The notes under the pieces were generated by a model, which worked only from the letters and a program-made list of their open reading frames with translations, made no database searches and was not told the DNA's origin. This document shows, piece by piece, positions 22,945 to 30,516 of a stretch of 64,000 bases of DNA. Location of the stretch: positions 1 through 64,000 of IMG/VR virus record IMGVR_UViG_3300037258_000368; one strand, written 5' to 3'. The translations under genes and the position numbers were made by a program. Numbering within the stretch: the first letter of the stretch is position 1; every line of letters begins with the position of its first letter. The DNA comes from a virus.

Positions 22945-23514
22945 TCAGTGGGGACGTGCGGCGCCCGCGCGCCGGTCGACCTCATCGAAATAATCGTGCA
23001 GCAGGTCGAGCCCTTCGCGGATCTTCTCGAGCCGCTGCGTCGTGCGCGGCACGTGGTCGTAAATGACGAGATCGTCGACCGCCATCGCGACGGCGGCGCC
23101 GTGCCGGCCGAGCGCCTGGCGGGCGGCGAGGTAATCGCTGCGATCGGCAGCACCCCGTTCCCCGTCGCTCATCTGGTCGAGCGCGGCCATTGCAACCTGG
23201 AAGCCGCCACTGGCTACCAAGTTGCCGAGAATCGAGGGGAGGACGAGAGGGCGTACCGCGCGCTTGAACAGCGCCGCATAGCGCAGGCCGGTGTAATGCT
23301 GAGCCGAGCTGATGTCGCGTTTCTCGCCGGGCTTTGGGTCGCGGACGTAAAGCACCCCGAGCGCATAGGAGGCATAGCGCTGCTTGCGATCGTCTGTGCC
23401 TACGAGAGCATGACGCCGTTCCTTTTGTTCATCGGTCGGGCCGTCATTTGTCGGGCGCAGCTTACCACATGGGTAACGCTCGCCGGGTCGTGGGCGGGGA
23501 CCATGCTTAGCCAT
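22945..23514 (-). CDS. Hypothetical phage protein
   Basis: Two starts are possible. MAKHGPRPRPGERYPCGKLR at 23514 has a GGGAA site and gives 189 residues; a longer form from 23604 exists. The N-terminal basic patch (KHGPRPRPGERYP) is seen in many proteobacterial phage proteins of unknown role near replication genes. Later parts are helical (KRAVRPLVLPSILGNLVASG, DHVPRTTQRLEKIREGLDLL). Function unknown. Confidence 0.65.
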   Translation of the reverse strand: MAKHGPRPRPGERYPCGKLRPTNDGPTDEQKERRHALVGTDDRKQRYASYALGVLYVRDPKPGEKRDISSAQHYTGLRYAALFKRAVRPLVLPSILGNLVASGGFQVAMAALDQMSDGERGAADRSDYLAARQALGRHGAAVAMAVDDLVIYDHVPRTTQRLEKIREGLDLLHDYFDEVDRRAGAARPH

Positions 23515-23620
23515 TGGTTTCCCGCGCAAAGACGACAAATCCGCCTCGGCCAGAGACCGGGCGGACAACATTCTTGACGCTATGTACTCGGAAGCTGCGC
23601 GCATTTTCGCACCCTGTCAA

Positions 23621-23637
23621 GAATCTTTCAAAGATTC
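23621..23637. promoter_or_regulatory. 17-bp perfect palindrome, operator candidate
   Basis: GAATCTTT, a central C and AAAGATTC form a perfect palindrome in the AT-rich gap between the replication-like gene and the next minus-strand gene. Its size and symmetry suit a dimeric repressor site. Confidence 0.5.
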
Positions 23638-23721
23638 ATGCCATTTGTAGGAGTGTTACCCTGTAGATAGCACGCAAAATCGGAATCGATGCGTTTTATG
23701 AACTATATCAATCTATTAAAA

Positions 23722-24618
23722 TCACGCTGCTTCCGTTTCGCGCTTGTCATCCCAACCCTCCAACCGCATCCGTTTGTCGACTAGATCGAAGACTTGGCGG
23801 GCTTCCTCGGGATCACCCATCTGCGTGGCCAGGTACGCCGACAATTCGCCGGGGCGGCCGGTCGCCTGAAGGTATCTCATGTGTTTGGCCCGCAGCGCCT
23901 CGCGTATCTGCTCGGCCGAGGGCTTTCCTCCTCTCATCGAGGCGCAACGGTCCAATGGGAAAGTCGTGTCAAACGTGTCCCGACGCGGCATCCGGCATGT
24001 CTGACGCACCTGCTCGACGCAGGTATCGACATGGAGGAGATCGTCGGCTGACCTGCCTTCGAAAGGCGCGGAGCGCACCTGATCCCCTTTTGCAGACTCC
24101 TTTAATCTTGAATCTCTCTCTTTCTCTTTCTCTGTGTCGCGCGCAACGCCCTGCGCAACGCTTGCAACGCCCCGCGCAACGCTTTGTGAGAGGCCTCCGG
24201 GCAGCTCCATGAGGAGTTCGCCTTGCCGCCGATCGCGACCATGGACCTCGCGGAACCGGCGCGATCGTCGAGCCGCCGAAGTTTCGGAGCGCGCGCCGGT
24301 TGCAGCGCTGGTCGGTAATTCCTGGCGCTTTGCCCATGCAGCGATGCGGTCTCCGACGATTTTGCCGAACTGTATAAAAACCGCGACGATCCGCTTTACC
24401 TCGTCGAGCGGGACCCGGTTGAACGAGGCGATCACCGGGAGCAATCGCTCATATCCGGCGACCGAGCCGCGGTCGTCGCGTTCATTGGCGTACTCAAGGA
24501 GCGCGAAATAGGTCTGCGCTGCCACCGCTGGACTAGATCCGGATAGGTCCGCTACGGCTGGGAAAATCGGATCAGTGTGGGCGCCGTTCCACAGCTTGAG
24601 CCACATAAACGGTGTCAT
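23722..24618 (-). CDS. Replisome-organiser-like protein (DUF1376-type N-terminus)
   Basis: The 298-residue protein starts MTPFMWLKLWNGAHTDPIFP. The start resembles phage replisome organiser proteins (W.K.....D......L). Basic segments follow (ARRSRRFREVHGRDRRQGEL). The middle is low-complexity and charged (DTEKEKERDSRLKESAKGDQ) and the C-terminal 90 residues are helical (EQIREALRAKHMRYLQATG, YLATQMGDPEEARQVFDLVD), resembling helicase-loader ends. It probably recruits host replication proteins. The ATG is coupled to the previous stop (ATGA). Confidence 0.55.
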   Translation of the reverse strand: MTPFMWLKLWNGAHTDPIFPAVADLSGSSPAVAAQTYFALLEYANERDDRGSVAGYERLLPVIASFNRVPLDEVKRIVAVFIQFGKIVGDRIAAWAKRQELPTSAATGARSETSAARRSRRFREVHGRDRRQGELLMELPGGLSQSVARGVASVAQGVARDTEKEKERDSRLKESAKGDQVRSAPFEGRSADDLLHVDTCVEQVRQTCRMPRRDTFDTTFPLDRCASMRGGKPSAEQIREALRAKHMRYLQATGRPGELSAYLATQMGDPEEARQVFDLVDKRMRLEGWDDKRETEAA

Positions 24619-24827
24619 GGAATTCCCCCCTTTTGGGTCAGGTACGAAAAGCGAAGCATGTGCGCGGTGATGGAGATCCAGCCGTGAGGCGGCTTGCCGC
24701 TGTTGCCCAAAGCGGCCCATGCCATTTTCGCGGACACGCCGGTAGCGCGCCAAACCAGGATCGTCGCTTCGATGTCGAGAAGAGCAGCATCGGGCAGCAG
24801 CGGGAGCGAATTATCCCCACGTTGCAC
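24615..24827 (-). CDS. Small hypothetical protein upstream of replication gene
   Basis: The 70-residue product uses a GTG start and encodes QRGDNSLPLLPDAALLDIEA followed by a hydrophobic/aromatic part (SITAHMLRFSYLT). Its stop overlaps the replication-like start as ATGA. It may contain a short helix-turn-helix (ATGVSAKMAWAALGNSG). Function unknown. Confidence 0.6.
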   Translation of the reverse strand: MQRGDNSLPLLPDAALLDIEATILVWRATGVSAKMAWAALGNSGKPPHGWISITAHMLRFSYLTQKGGIP

Positions 24828-24850
24828 AGACTAATCCACAAGGGCCGGCC

Positions 24851-25465
24851 TCACGGCTCAAGCCCCGCGAAAAGGTCTCCCATATACGATGGCGCGCGCC
24901 CAGCAGCTTTCTCTCGGGCGTTGGCTGTGTCGACCGCGGGCGTCAGCGGCCAGACCGTGATGCGCAACATCGGCTTCTCACTGTACCGTTTGACGACACA
25001 GCCTTCCGCGATCTGTTTGTCATCTTTCCAGATCAGCGTATTGCAGCCGTCGCAAATTTTCCCGATGTTGTCCCAATCTGGCTTAACGGTCGGCCGGATG
25101 ATGCCGAGGAGCGCCTCGCGCTGGCGCTTCATCGACCAGCTCGTCGGGATTGGGAAATCCGCCTCGATGAAGACGCGCAGCGGGATCCCGTCGGCGATGA
25201 GTGTGCGGCCTTCCATCGCCTTAGCGGCGGCAATCCGGAGGTTTCCCTCGTATTGCTCGCTTGCTGGATGGGAGTGCGTGACAAACGCGCCGTTTTTCAT
25301 GCGGTCGCGCCGCACCGAGCCCTTGCCGCGAGGATGTCCAAGCATCGTCACGACGATCGGGAAAGTCATCGCCGCGGTCGGCCGCGGCGTTTCGCTGGAG
25401 GCTCGACATGCCCGCCGTTGTTTCCCGGCTCGGGCGCGGTCCAGCCAGCGCGACCCATTGCTCAT
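24851..25465 (-). CDS. rusA: RusA-family Holliday junction resolvase
   Basis: From the coupled ATG at 25465 the protein is 204 residues; a shorter start at 25369 (MTFPIVVTMLGHPRGKG) is also plausible and gives a more usual length. The RusA catalytic pattern is present: KPDWDNIGK with D130, D132 and K136, then WKDDK with D148/D149. The N-terminal GHPRGKGSVRR matches the family's entry strand. It cuts four-way junctions during phage recombination or packaging. Confidence 0.85.
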   Translation of the reverse strand: MSNGSRWLDRARAGKQRRACRASSETPRPTAAMTFPIVVTMLGHPRGKGSVRRDRMKNGAFVTHSHPASEQYEGNLRIAAAKAMEGRTLIADGIPLRVFIEADFPIPTSWSMKRQREALLGIIRPTVKPDWDNIGKICDGCNTLIWKDDKQIAEGCVVKRYSEKPMLRITVWPLTPAVDTANAREKAAGRAPSYMGDLFAGLEP

Positions 25466-26073
25466 ATTGAGCACGTTCGGTTGTGGCGCTGAAAGGATTG
25501 CTCTCTTCCGGCTCTTGCGCCTTTACCCGCGACCGCGCCCAGCTCTAGGGCTGTTGCGAGCAGCGCTGCGCGCTCATTATTGCCGAGCGCGCGTCCGATC
25601 TCATAATCGGCATGGCCGTATTCCGGATAGGCGGCCGCATGGTCGCGGTCACCGCGCAGTCCGTCCTCCTTGCCGATCCTGCGCGCCTTCTTGTCAGGAG
25701 GCGTGGGCGCCCGAGGGATGGGCGCCCGATTTGCAGGCCGCGCCAGGTCCAGATTGACGGCGAGTGCCGGGAAGTCGTGGGCGGCAATCAGGACGACAGC
25801 GCGGCTGACGACGGTGCGCATCGCGTCCTGGACAAAGGTGGCGAAATAGACCTGCTGTTTCTCGGACAGCTTATGCCAGGGCTCGCGCAACTCGCGCAGG
25901 ATGTCGAGCACCAAGTCGCGCATGTCGCCGGCGAGCGTTTCGGCGTCAAGCTCCGGCCGATAGTTCGCCATCCAGTCAGGTAGGGCCTCTTCGGCTTGCC
26001 CGAGGATCTCGTCCTCCAAGGCATGCCCCTTACCAGAGTTGACTTCTGCGGCGCTCGCGGTATTTTTGCTCAC
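25462..26073 (-). CDS. Hypothetical early protein
   Basis: The 203-residue protein uses a GTG start with GAGGG ten bases upstream. The core (YRPELDAETLAGDMRDLVLD, AVVLIAAHDFPALAVNL) is helical. A basic, Arg/Asn-rich C-terminal part follows (DKKARRIGKEDGLRGDRDH). The stop overlaps the RusA start as ATGA. It may be a recombination or regulatory accessory. Family not recognised. Confidence 0.6.
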   Translation of the reverse strand: MSKNTASAAEVNSGKGHALEDEILGQAEEALPDWMANYRPELDAETLAGDMRDLVLDILRELREPWHKLSEKQQVYFATFVQDAMRTVVSRAVVLIAAHDFPALAVNLDLARPANRAPIPRAPTPPDKKARRIGKEDGLRGDRDHAAAYPEYGHADYEIGRALGNNERAALLATALELGAVAGKGARAGREQSFQRHNRTCSI

Positions 26074-26101
26074 CCAAATACCCTCTTATTTTGTGCCCAC
26101 G

Positions 26102-26129
26102 CCCGGCAGCTTGTAGCGAAGCTGCCGGG
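26102..26129. terminator. Perfect 11-bp hairpin between regulator and next gene
   Basis: CCCGGCAGCTT, loop GTAGCG, and AAGCTGCCGGG form a perfect 11-bp stem just after the Cro-like gene on the minus strand. No T run follows on that strand. It may attenuate or process the regulator transcript. Confidence 0.5.
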
Positions 26130-26138
26130 TCGCTCACG

Positions 26139-26339
26139 TTATGCAGCGGTCTCGTCCAGGAGCCGCTCGTCGAGAGCCACGCCCTCGGCCTCGCAGATTT
26201 TTATCAGTCGGCGATGTAGCCGCGCCGGGAAGCGATTTTCCCTACGCCAATTACTGACGGCGCTGGGCACGAGCCCGAATCGCGCTGCGACCTTAAAGGT
26301 GCCCCCGAGGGCCTCAACGACATCGTCTACGGTCATCAT
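26139..26339 (-). CDS. Small helix-turn-helix repressor (Cro-like)
   Basis: The 66-residue protein starts MMTVDDVVEALGGTFKVAAR and contains a helix-turn-helix (ALGGTFKVAARFG, then VPSAVSNWRRENRFP, R.LHRRLIKI). This pattern is typical of YdaS/Cro-type phage regulators. It is transcribed away from the early operon; together they form a lambda-like divergent control region. A regulator of early genes or lysis-lysogeny is the natural inference. Confidence 0.8.
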   Translation of the reverse strand: MMTVDDVVEALGGTFKVAARFGLVPSAVSNWRRENRFPARLHRRLIKICEAEGVALDERLLDETAA

Positions 26340-26346
26340 CCCACCA

Positions 26347-26375
26347 AGCTATTCAGCGCAACTGACTCTTGTCAA
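26347..26375 (-). promoter_or_regulatory. Leftward promoter candidate
   Basis: A perfect TTGACA -35 occurs on the minus strand at 26375-26370. The expected -10 position holds only a weak TAGCTT-like hexamer, about 18 bases away. It would drive the Cro-like gene, whose start is at 26339. Confidence 0.45.
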
Positions 26376-26408
26376 GCGGCACGATTCAACCACCCTGCAT
26401 ATTCCCCA

Positions 26409-26438
26409 TTGACAGAGACTTGGGGCAACATTCATTAT
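26409..26438 (+). promoter_or_regulatory. Rightward early promoter candidate
   Basis: TTGACA (26409-26414), an 18-base spacer and CATTAT (26433-26438) resemble a sigma-70 promoter. It lies 51 bases before the first gene of the plus-strand early operon and is about 33 bases from the leftward -35. Confidence 0.55.
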
Positions 26439-26472
26439 CTGTGAAGCGTTGGGCAGGGCAATCGTGCCGGCC

Positions 26473-26488
26473 GATAGGAGATCCTGAG
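26473..26488 (+). repeat. 16-bp leader repeat, copy 1
   Basis: GATAGGAGATCCTGAG immediately precedes the first early gene and includes its AGGAG ribosome site. The identical 16 bases occur at 34038-34053 before another operon start. Identical leaders may give matched translation or a binding site. Confidence 0.65.
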
Positions 26489-26710
26489 ATGACACAGACT
26501 GCAAAATATATCGCGGAAATCGGCGGATCGAGCTGGGCGCGCGGCCCGCGTCTTGAGTGCGCGACCATCCGCGAGGCGCGCAAGACGGCGGAGGAATACG
26601 GCACCACGGCCGATTACTGCTACATCTACAACGCCAAAGGTCGGCTGGTCGGGTCGCACCATCGCGACACATCCGGTGATGGCACACGCTGGTTCCGGGC
26701 TGTCGCCTAA
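26489..26710 (+). CDS. First early protein, small hypothetical
   Basis: The 73-residue protein starts MTQTAKYIAEIGGSSWARGP with AGGAG nine bases upstream. It reads like a small beta-rich domain (CATIREARKTAEEYGTTADY, YIYNAKGRLVGSH). Its 5' leader contains the 16-bp repeat. As first gene of the early operon it may be an early host-takeover protein. Function unknown. Confidence 0.75.
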   Translation: MTQTAKYIAEIGGSSWARGPRLECATIREARKTAEEYGTTADYCYIYNAKGRLVGSHHRDTSGDGTRWFRAVA

Positions 26711-26774
26711 CTCGCGGCTCCAATCCCTCCCATCATCAGCCCGCTCCTACAGAGGCAGCAGGGGAGACATTTTG

Positions 26775-26960
26775 ATGCCGCCGACCTACGACGAATACGA
26801 CGACGAAGAAGAGAGCTTCGGCGAGGGCGAGTGTACCTGCCTGAGAATCGGTCGCGGAGGCAACGATCCCGACGCGGGATGGCGGCGCGACCGCAACTGC
26901 CCCGTCCACGGCGAAGACCCGGACTATGCGCTTGAGCGCAGGAGGGACGACGAGCGATGA
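26775..26960 (+). CDS. Small acidic protein with possible metal site
   Basis: The 61-residue protein starts MPPTYDEYDDEEESFGEGEC and contains CTCLRIG and later NCPVH, a possible zinc knuckle. It has a strongly acidic N-terminus. GGAG lies about ten bases before the ATG. The stop overlaps the next start (ATGA). Function unknown. Confidence 0.65.
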   Translation: MPPTYDEYDDEEESFGEGECTCLRIGRGGNDPDAGWRRDRNCPVHGEDPDYALERRRDDER

Positions 26961-27046
26961 CTGAGATGTTGATCCGGCTGGGGCTGGCGTGGCTGGCAAT
27001 TAATGCTTTGGTGGTGTGTGTCCTGTTGATGGGAGCGAAGCGGTGA
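26957..27046 (+). CDS. 29-residue membrane peptide
   Basis: The peptide starts MTEMLIRLGLAWLAINALVV and is one membrane helix with a basic end (GAKR). Overlaps of ATGA upstream and GTGA downstream argue for real translation. It may be a small membrane-targeted regulator or toxin-like peptide. Size makes it tentative. Confidence 0.5.
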   Translation: MTEMLIRLGLAWLAINALVVCVLLMGAKR

Positions 27047-27321
27047 GCGCGCTATTTGGTGAGTCCAACCGTGTTCCCCGCCTATCGGGGCAGGAAGAGA
27101 TAGTCCTGACGTACCTGATGCGTGGCATCACTAATAAGTCGATCGCCCGAGAACTCGGAATCGCCGAAGCGACTGTGAAGGTTTACGTCAAGAATTTGTT
27201 GCACAAGCTCCGGGTACAGAACCGCACACAGGCGGCTATTTGGGGCATTAACCGATCCGCAGTGATGACGGTGATCGGGAGCGCCAGCGCGGTTGGGGGA
27301 GGATTGAGCGATGGCGATTGA
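27043..27321 (+). CDS. LuxR-type helix-turn-helix protein
   Basis: The 92-residue product uses GTG with GGGAG eight bases upstream. Residues 13-70 form a LuxR/FixJ helix-turn-helix: LSGQEEIVLTYLMRGITNKS followed by IARELGIAEATVKVYVKNLLHKL. No receiver domain is present, so it is a free-standing DNA-binding domain that may regulate early genes or host transcription. The frame begins inside the previous stop (GTGA). Confidence 0.8.
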   Translation: MSALFGESNRVPRLSGQEEIVLTYLMRGITNKSIARELGIAEATVKVYVKNLLHKLRVQNRTQAAIWGINRSAVMTVIGSASAVGGGLSDGD

Positions 27322-27463
27322 TCGCAGCGAGATCAACCGGGCGCTGGCGAAAGCCATTGCCTATAAGCAATGCGGCAAGCAACGCGAAGCCGAGAATTGG
27401 GCGCGCGTGCTGGTGCGATTGCTGGAATGTCACGAAATCCTTGTGGGGACAGGCCCACTCTAA
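27311..27463 (+). CDS. 50-residue hypothetical protein
   Basis: It starts MAIDRSEINRALAKAIAYKQ and is helical, with two cysteines (YKQCGKQRE, LLECHE). It overlaps the end of the LuxR-type gene by 11 bases. Function unknown. Confidence 0.55.
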   Translation: MAIDRSEINRALAKAIAYKQCGKQREAENWARVLVRLLECHEILVGTGPL

Positions 27464-27482
27464 CGCGCGTGAAGGAACGAAA

Positions 27483-27851
27483 ATGGCTACAAAGTTCTCC
27501 CGGCATATTGAAGGCGCATGCGGGCTATTGCGGCAGGACGTTCCTCCGACGGAGGAATACCTCGCCTCTATCGCGATCAGCCTCAAGCGGCTCGCGGACG
27601 CGGAATGCGATGATATTCTTCAAAGCCGAGGCGTCCGCCCTTCGATACCGCCCCCCATTCCCTGGAAGGTCACGGCTATCCTGGACCAAGCGCACGTCGC
27701 GCTGCGGACGATAGATGCGGAGGTTGTGGTTATCGAGCTAGACAAAGCCGTCGTAACCCGGCCGGCGCTCGACCGCGTTGGGAACGCCATCGCCGCCATC
27801 GAGGAGTTCGCCCGCGAGCACGGGATCACGCTAACGGAATTCAGGCAATGA
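27483..27851 (+). CDS. Hypothetical early protein
   Basis: The 122-residue protein starts MATKFSRHIEGACGLLRQDV with AAGGA upstream. The body is helical (ASIAISLKRLADAECDDILQ) with a second half (VVIELDKAVVTRPALDRVGN, AIEEFAREHGITLTEF). No family recognised. The stop overlaps the next gene as ATGA. Confidence 0.7.
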   Translation: MATKFSRHIEGACGLLRQDVPPTEEYLASIAISLKRLADAECDDILQSRGVRPSIPPPIPWKVTAILDQAHVALRTIDAEVVVIELDKAVVTRPALDRVGNAIAAIEEFAREHGITLTEFRQ

Positions 27852-28045
27852 CTGCGACATCCGATTACCTCAACCGCCCGCTGCGCGGCCTCGATGAGGT
27901 ATTGCGCCAACGCGCCCGCAAGCTGGTCGTCGATATCGCCGAGGAGGCTGGGCTGCATCGCTGTCCCAACGCGACCGTTCCCGGTCCGGCCGTGCTGTGC
28001 GGCTGCGGGCCGGGGAAATGCGCCAGCAAGGAGACGAAGCGATGA
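27848..28045 (+). CDS. Small hypothetical protein with CGCGPGKC motif
   Basis: The 65-residue protein starts MTATSDYLNRPLRGLDEVLR and has one clear helix (EVLRQRARKLVVDIAEEAGL). The end carries CPNATV and CGCGPGKCASK, a plausible metal-binding pattern. It overlaps genes on both sides by four bases. Function unknown. Confidence 0.65.
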   Translation: MTATSDYLNRPLRGLDEVLRQRARKLVVDIAEEAGLHRCPNATVPGPAVLCGCGPGKCASKETKR

Positions 28046-28305
28046 AGATGCAGCCGGTGGCATCATCGACGATCGCCAAGATCGGCCACGAGAACGGCAC
28101 GCTCGCCGTGCGCTTTGTCAATCGCACCAGGAAGGACGGAACCAACATTCCCGGCGCGCTCTACGAATATGACGGGGTGCCAGCCTCTTTGTATCGAACG
28201 CTGCTCGCCGCCGATCGCAATCCGAAGCAGAGCGTCGGACAGGCATTTGACCGGTTCGTGAAGAACGCGAAGCCGCCCTATCCTTACCGAAGGATCGACC
28301 AATGA
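28042..28305 (+). CDS. KTSC-domain protein
   Basis: The 87-residue protein starts MKMQPVASSTIAKIGHENGT. It fits the KTSC pattern seen in phage and bacterial single-domain proteins: L.V.F.NR, Y.Y.GVP, then F.RFVKN. KTSC is a small beta-alpha domain of unknown biochemical role, sometimes next to nucleases. It is embedded in the early operon with four-base overlaps. Confidence 0.75.
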   Translation: MKMQPVASSTIAKIGHENGTLAVRFVNRTRKDGTNIPGALYEYDGVPASLYRTLLAADRNPKQSVGQAFDRFVKNAKPPYPYRRIDQ

Positions 28306-28547
28306 AAATCACGCTCGAAAATACCGACAAGATCATCGAGGCCGAGGTCGATTGCGCCCTGGTCAATGCCCGAGTTTGGGAAGGTACGACCGAAAGCGGT
28401 ATCCCGGTTGTCGCCTTTATCGTTCGGATTTCGCCGCAGACGCATGACCCCGAGGCCAATGCCCTCTTCGCCCGCGAGCTGATCGAGACACGCAAGGCGA
28501 CTATCAAGCCGTTCGCAGGCGGCATTTCGCTCCGCTACATCCTCTAA
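28302..28547 (+). CDS. Small hypothetical protein
   Basis: The 81-residue protein starts MKITLENTDKIIEAEVDCAL and looks like a small beta-rich domain (VNARVWEGTTESGIPVVAFI, SPQTHDPEANALFARELIET). Coupled to the previous gene by ATGA. Function unknown. Confidence 0.7.
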   Translation: MKITLENTDKIIEAEVDCALVNARVWEGTTESGIPVVAFIVRISPQTHDPEANALFARELIETRKATIKPFAGGISLRYIL

Positions 28548-28559
28548 AAGGGCGACCAA

Positions 28560-29957
28560 ATGAAAATCATCGAATTCTCAGCCTCGAACTTCAAGCGGCT
28601 GCGTGCCGTCGATATCACGCCCAACGGCCATATGGTCGAAATCAAGGGAAAGAACGGGCAGGGGAAGTCGAGCGTGCTCGACGCGATCGAGGCGATTTTC
28701 GCCGGTGCGCTGCCGAAGCGGCCGGTCCGCGACGGCGCCGAGCGCTCGGTCCTGCGCGCCAGCGTTGGCGAGGAGGCGGTCGAATACATCCTGACCCGGC
28801 GGATCAGCGCCGCCGGCGGCAATCCTCCTCTCATCATCGAGGCGCCGTCCGGTGCACGTTATCAGCGGCCGCAGGAATTTGTCGATCGGCTCATCGGCGC
28901 GATCAGCTTCGACCCGATGGAGTTCGCCCGGCAGAAGCCCAAGGCGCAGTTCGAGGAGCTGCGCAAGATCGTCACCCTCGACGTCGATGCCGATGCGCTC
29001 GATGGCCAGAACAAGCGCGACTTCGAGACCCGCACCGAGATCAACCGGGATGCGGCCCGCGCGCGCGGGCAGGCGGCAGGAATCCAGGTCAGCGCCGATC
29101 TTCCGCAGCAGCCGATCGACACTGCGGCGCTGATCGCCGAGATGCAGGCCGCAGGCGAGCACAACCGGGCGCTCGACCGCGCCGCCACGGCGCGCCAGCA
29201 AAGCGACGAGATCATCGCTGCTGATCTGCGCAAGGCTATCGAGCTTGAGAATCAGGCAGCCGAGCTGCTGCGGGAGGCCGAGCGGCTGCGCAAGCGGGCA
29301 AAGGACGGGCGTGAGACGCTCGCCGCGGCGCCGGCGCCGGCCGAGGCGATCGACACCGCGGCGCTCGCCGAGACCCTGCGAAAGGCACAGGCGACCAACA
29401 GTATGGTCACCGATCGAGACCGGCGGGCGATCCTCGAGGCCGAGGCCACGACGCTCGAAAAACGCGCGACGGCGCTAACCGAGGCGATGGACGCGCGCAG
29501 CCTCGCGAAGGCCGAGGCGCTGGCCCGCGCCGTCTTCCCGGTGCCCGGGCTCGCCTTCGGCGACGGCGAGATCCTCTATCAGGGCGTTCCCTTCGAACAG
29601 GCGAGCCAGGCCGAGAAGATCCGGGTCAGCGTCGGCGTGGCGATAGCCGCCAATCCGAAGCTGCGTGTGCTCTGTGTACGCGACGGCTCTCTCCTCGACA
29701 GCGACAGCAAGAAACTCCTGTCGGAACTCGTCACGGCTGCCGACTATCAATGCTGGTTCGAGGTGACCGAGGACGACGGGGAGATCGGCATCATCATCGA
29801 GGACGGCGCGGTGCGCGGCGCGCCACCGCCAGCAACAGAATCCCCCGTCGCGGCGGTCCAAACGTCGCCGGAGGCTCAGCCCGCCGCTCCGCTTCCTGCC
29901 GCGCCCGAGGGCAAGACGGTGCGGCGCGCGCGGCCGAAGCCGGGAGGTTTGCTATGA
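28560..29957 (+). CDS. RecF/SbcC-like AAA ATPase
   Basis: The 465-residue protein starts MKIIEFSASNFKRLRAVDIT. Walker A GKNGQGKSS lies at residues 30-38. The middle (about 140-300) is charged and helical, a coiled-coil arm (EAERLRKRAKDGRETLAAA). The C-terminal ABC-like part contains SQAEKIRVSVGVAIAANPKL and the Walker-B-like VLCVRDGSLLDSDS. Length and layout fit phage versions of SbcC/RecF ATPases near recombination cassettes. It likely acts with the ERF and nuclease genes downstream. Confidence 0.85.
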   Translation: MKIIEFSASNFKRLRAVDITPNGHMVEIKGKNGQGKSSVLDAIEAIFAGALPKRPVRDGAERSVLRASVGEEAVEYILTRRISAAGGNPPLIIEAPSGARYQRPQEFVDRLIGAISFDPMEFARQKPKAQFEELRKIVTLDVDADALDGQNKRDFETRTEINRDAARARGQAAGIQVSADLPQQPIDTAALIAEMQAAGEHNRALDRAATARQQSDEIIAADLRKAIELENQAAELLREAERLRKRAKDGRETLAAAPAPAEAIDTAALAETLRKAQATNSMVTDRDRRAILEAEATTLEKRATALTEAMDARSLAKAEALARAVFPVPGLAFGDGEILYQGVPFEQASQAEKIRVSVGVAIAANPKLRVLCVRDGSLLDSDSKKLLSELVTAADYQCWFEVTEDDGEIGIIIEDGAVRGAPPPATESPVAAVQTSPEAQPAAPLPAAPEGKTVRRARPKPGGLL

Positions 29958-30316
29958 CCCTGCCTATCATCGACCGCCGCAGCTTTCTGGTCATCCGCAC
30001 CGACGGTTCGGAGGAGACTGTGACCCTTGAGAAAGGAAGCCTTCTCCTCCCGCATGTGCGCGCGGCACTCGGCTTCGACACCCTCGATTTTGTGTACATT
30101 GGGAACCCAAACTCCGACCTGATAATGGCCGTCGACGATAACGGTTGGGAATTCGATGTGGTGGAGCATGGCGCGCACCATCATGAGCACGTTCCGACCA
30201 AAGCAAAAAAGCCGGTCAACGCCAAAGCGACCGCCTATTACCACGCAATCTGTGTTCCGGGCACCACGCACCAGATCGTAGGCGATGTGGCGATCTTTCA
30301 CGATGGAGACAGGTGA
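29954..30316 (+). CDS. Hypothetical protein
   Basis: The 120-residue protein starts MTLPIIDRRSFLVIRTDGSE, coupled by ATGA to the ATPase. The first half is beta-rich with VRAALGFDTLDFVYIGNPNS. A basic linker with HHHEH follows, and the last part (ATAYYHAICVPGTTHQIVG) suggests a second small unit. Family not recognised. Confidence 0.7.
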   Translation: MTLPIIDRRSFLVIRTDGSEETVTLEKGSLLLPHVRAALGFDTLDFVYIGNPNSDLIMAVDDNGWEFDVVEHGAHHHEHVPTKAKKPVNAKATAYYHAICVPGTTHQIVGDVAIFHDGDR

Positions 30317-30516
30317 TGTTTACCGCGACACTTGCCGAACAGGTCGCCTGCGTGCGCCGCGAGATCGCGCTGCGCGAGCGCGTCTATCCCAATTGGGTAG
30401 CCGCCGGGAGAATGAAGCAGACAGAGGCAACCTGCCAGCTTGAGACAATGCGCGCGGTCCTCGAAACCGTAATCAAGGTCGAGCGGTTCGCGGGCAGGCT
30501 AGGACAACACCAGTGA
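30316..30516 (+). CDS. Small phage protein of REIALRERVYP type
   Basis: From the ATG at 30316 it encodes 66 residues: MFTATLAEQVACVRREIALR then ERVYPNWVAAGRMKQTEATC. The pattern VRREIALR.RVYP.WV..GRM is common in small phage proteins of alphaproteobacteria, usually without assigned function. A GTG three bases earlier could also be used. The stop overlaps the next GTG. Confidence 0.75.
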   Translation: MFTATLAEQVACVRREIALRERVYPNWVAAGRMKQTEATCQLETMRAVLETVIKVERFAGRLGQHQ

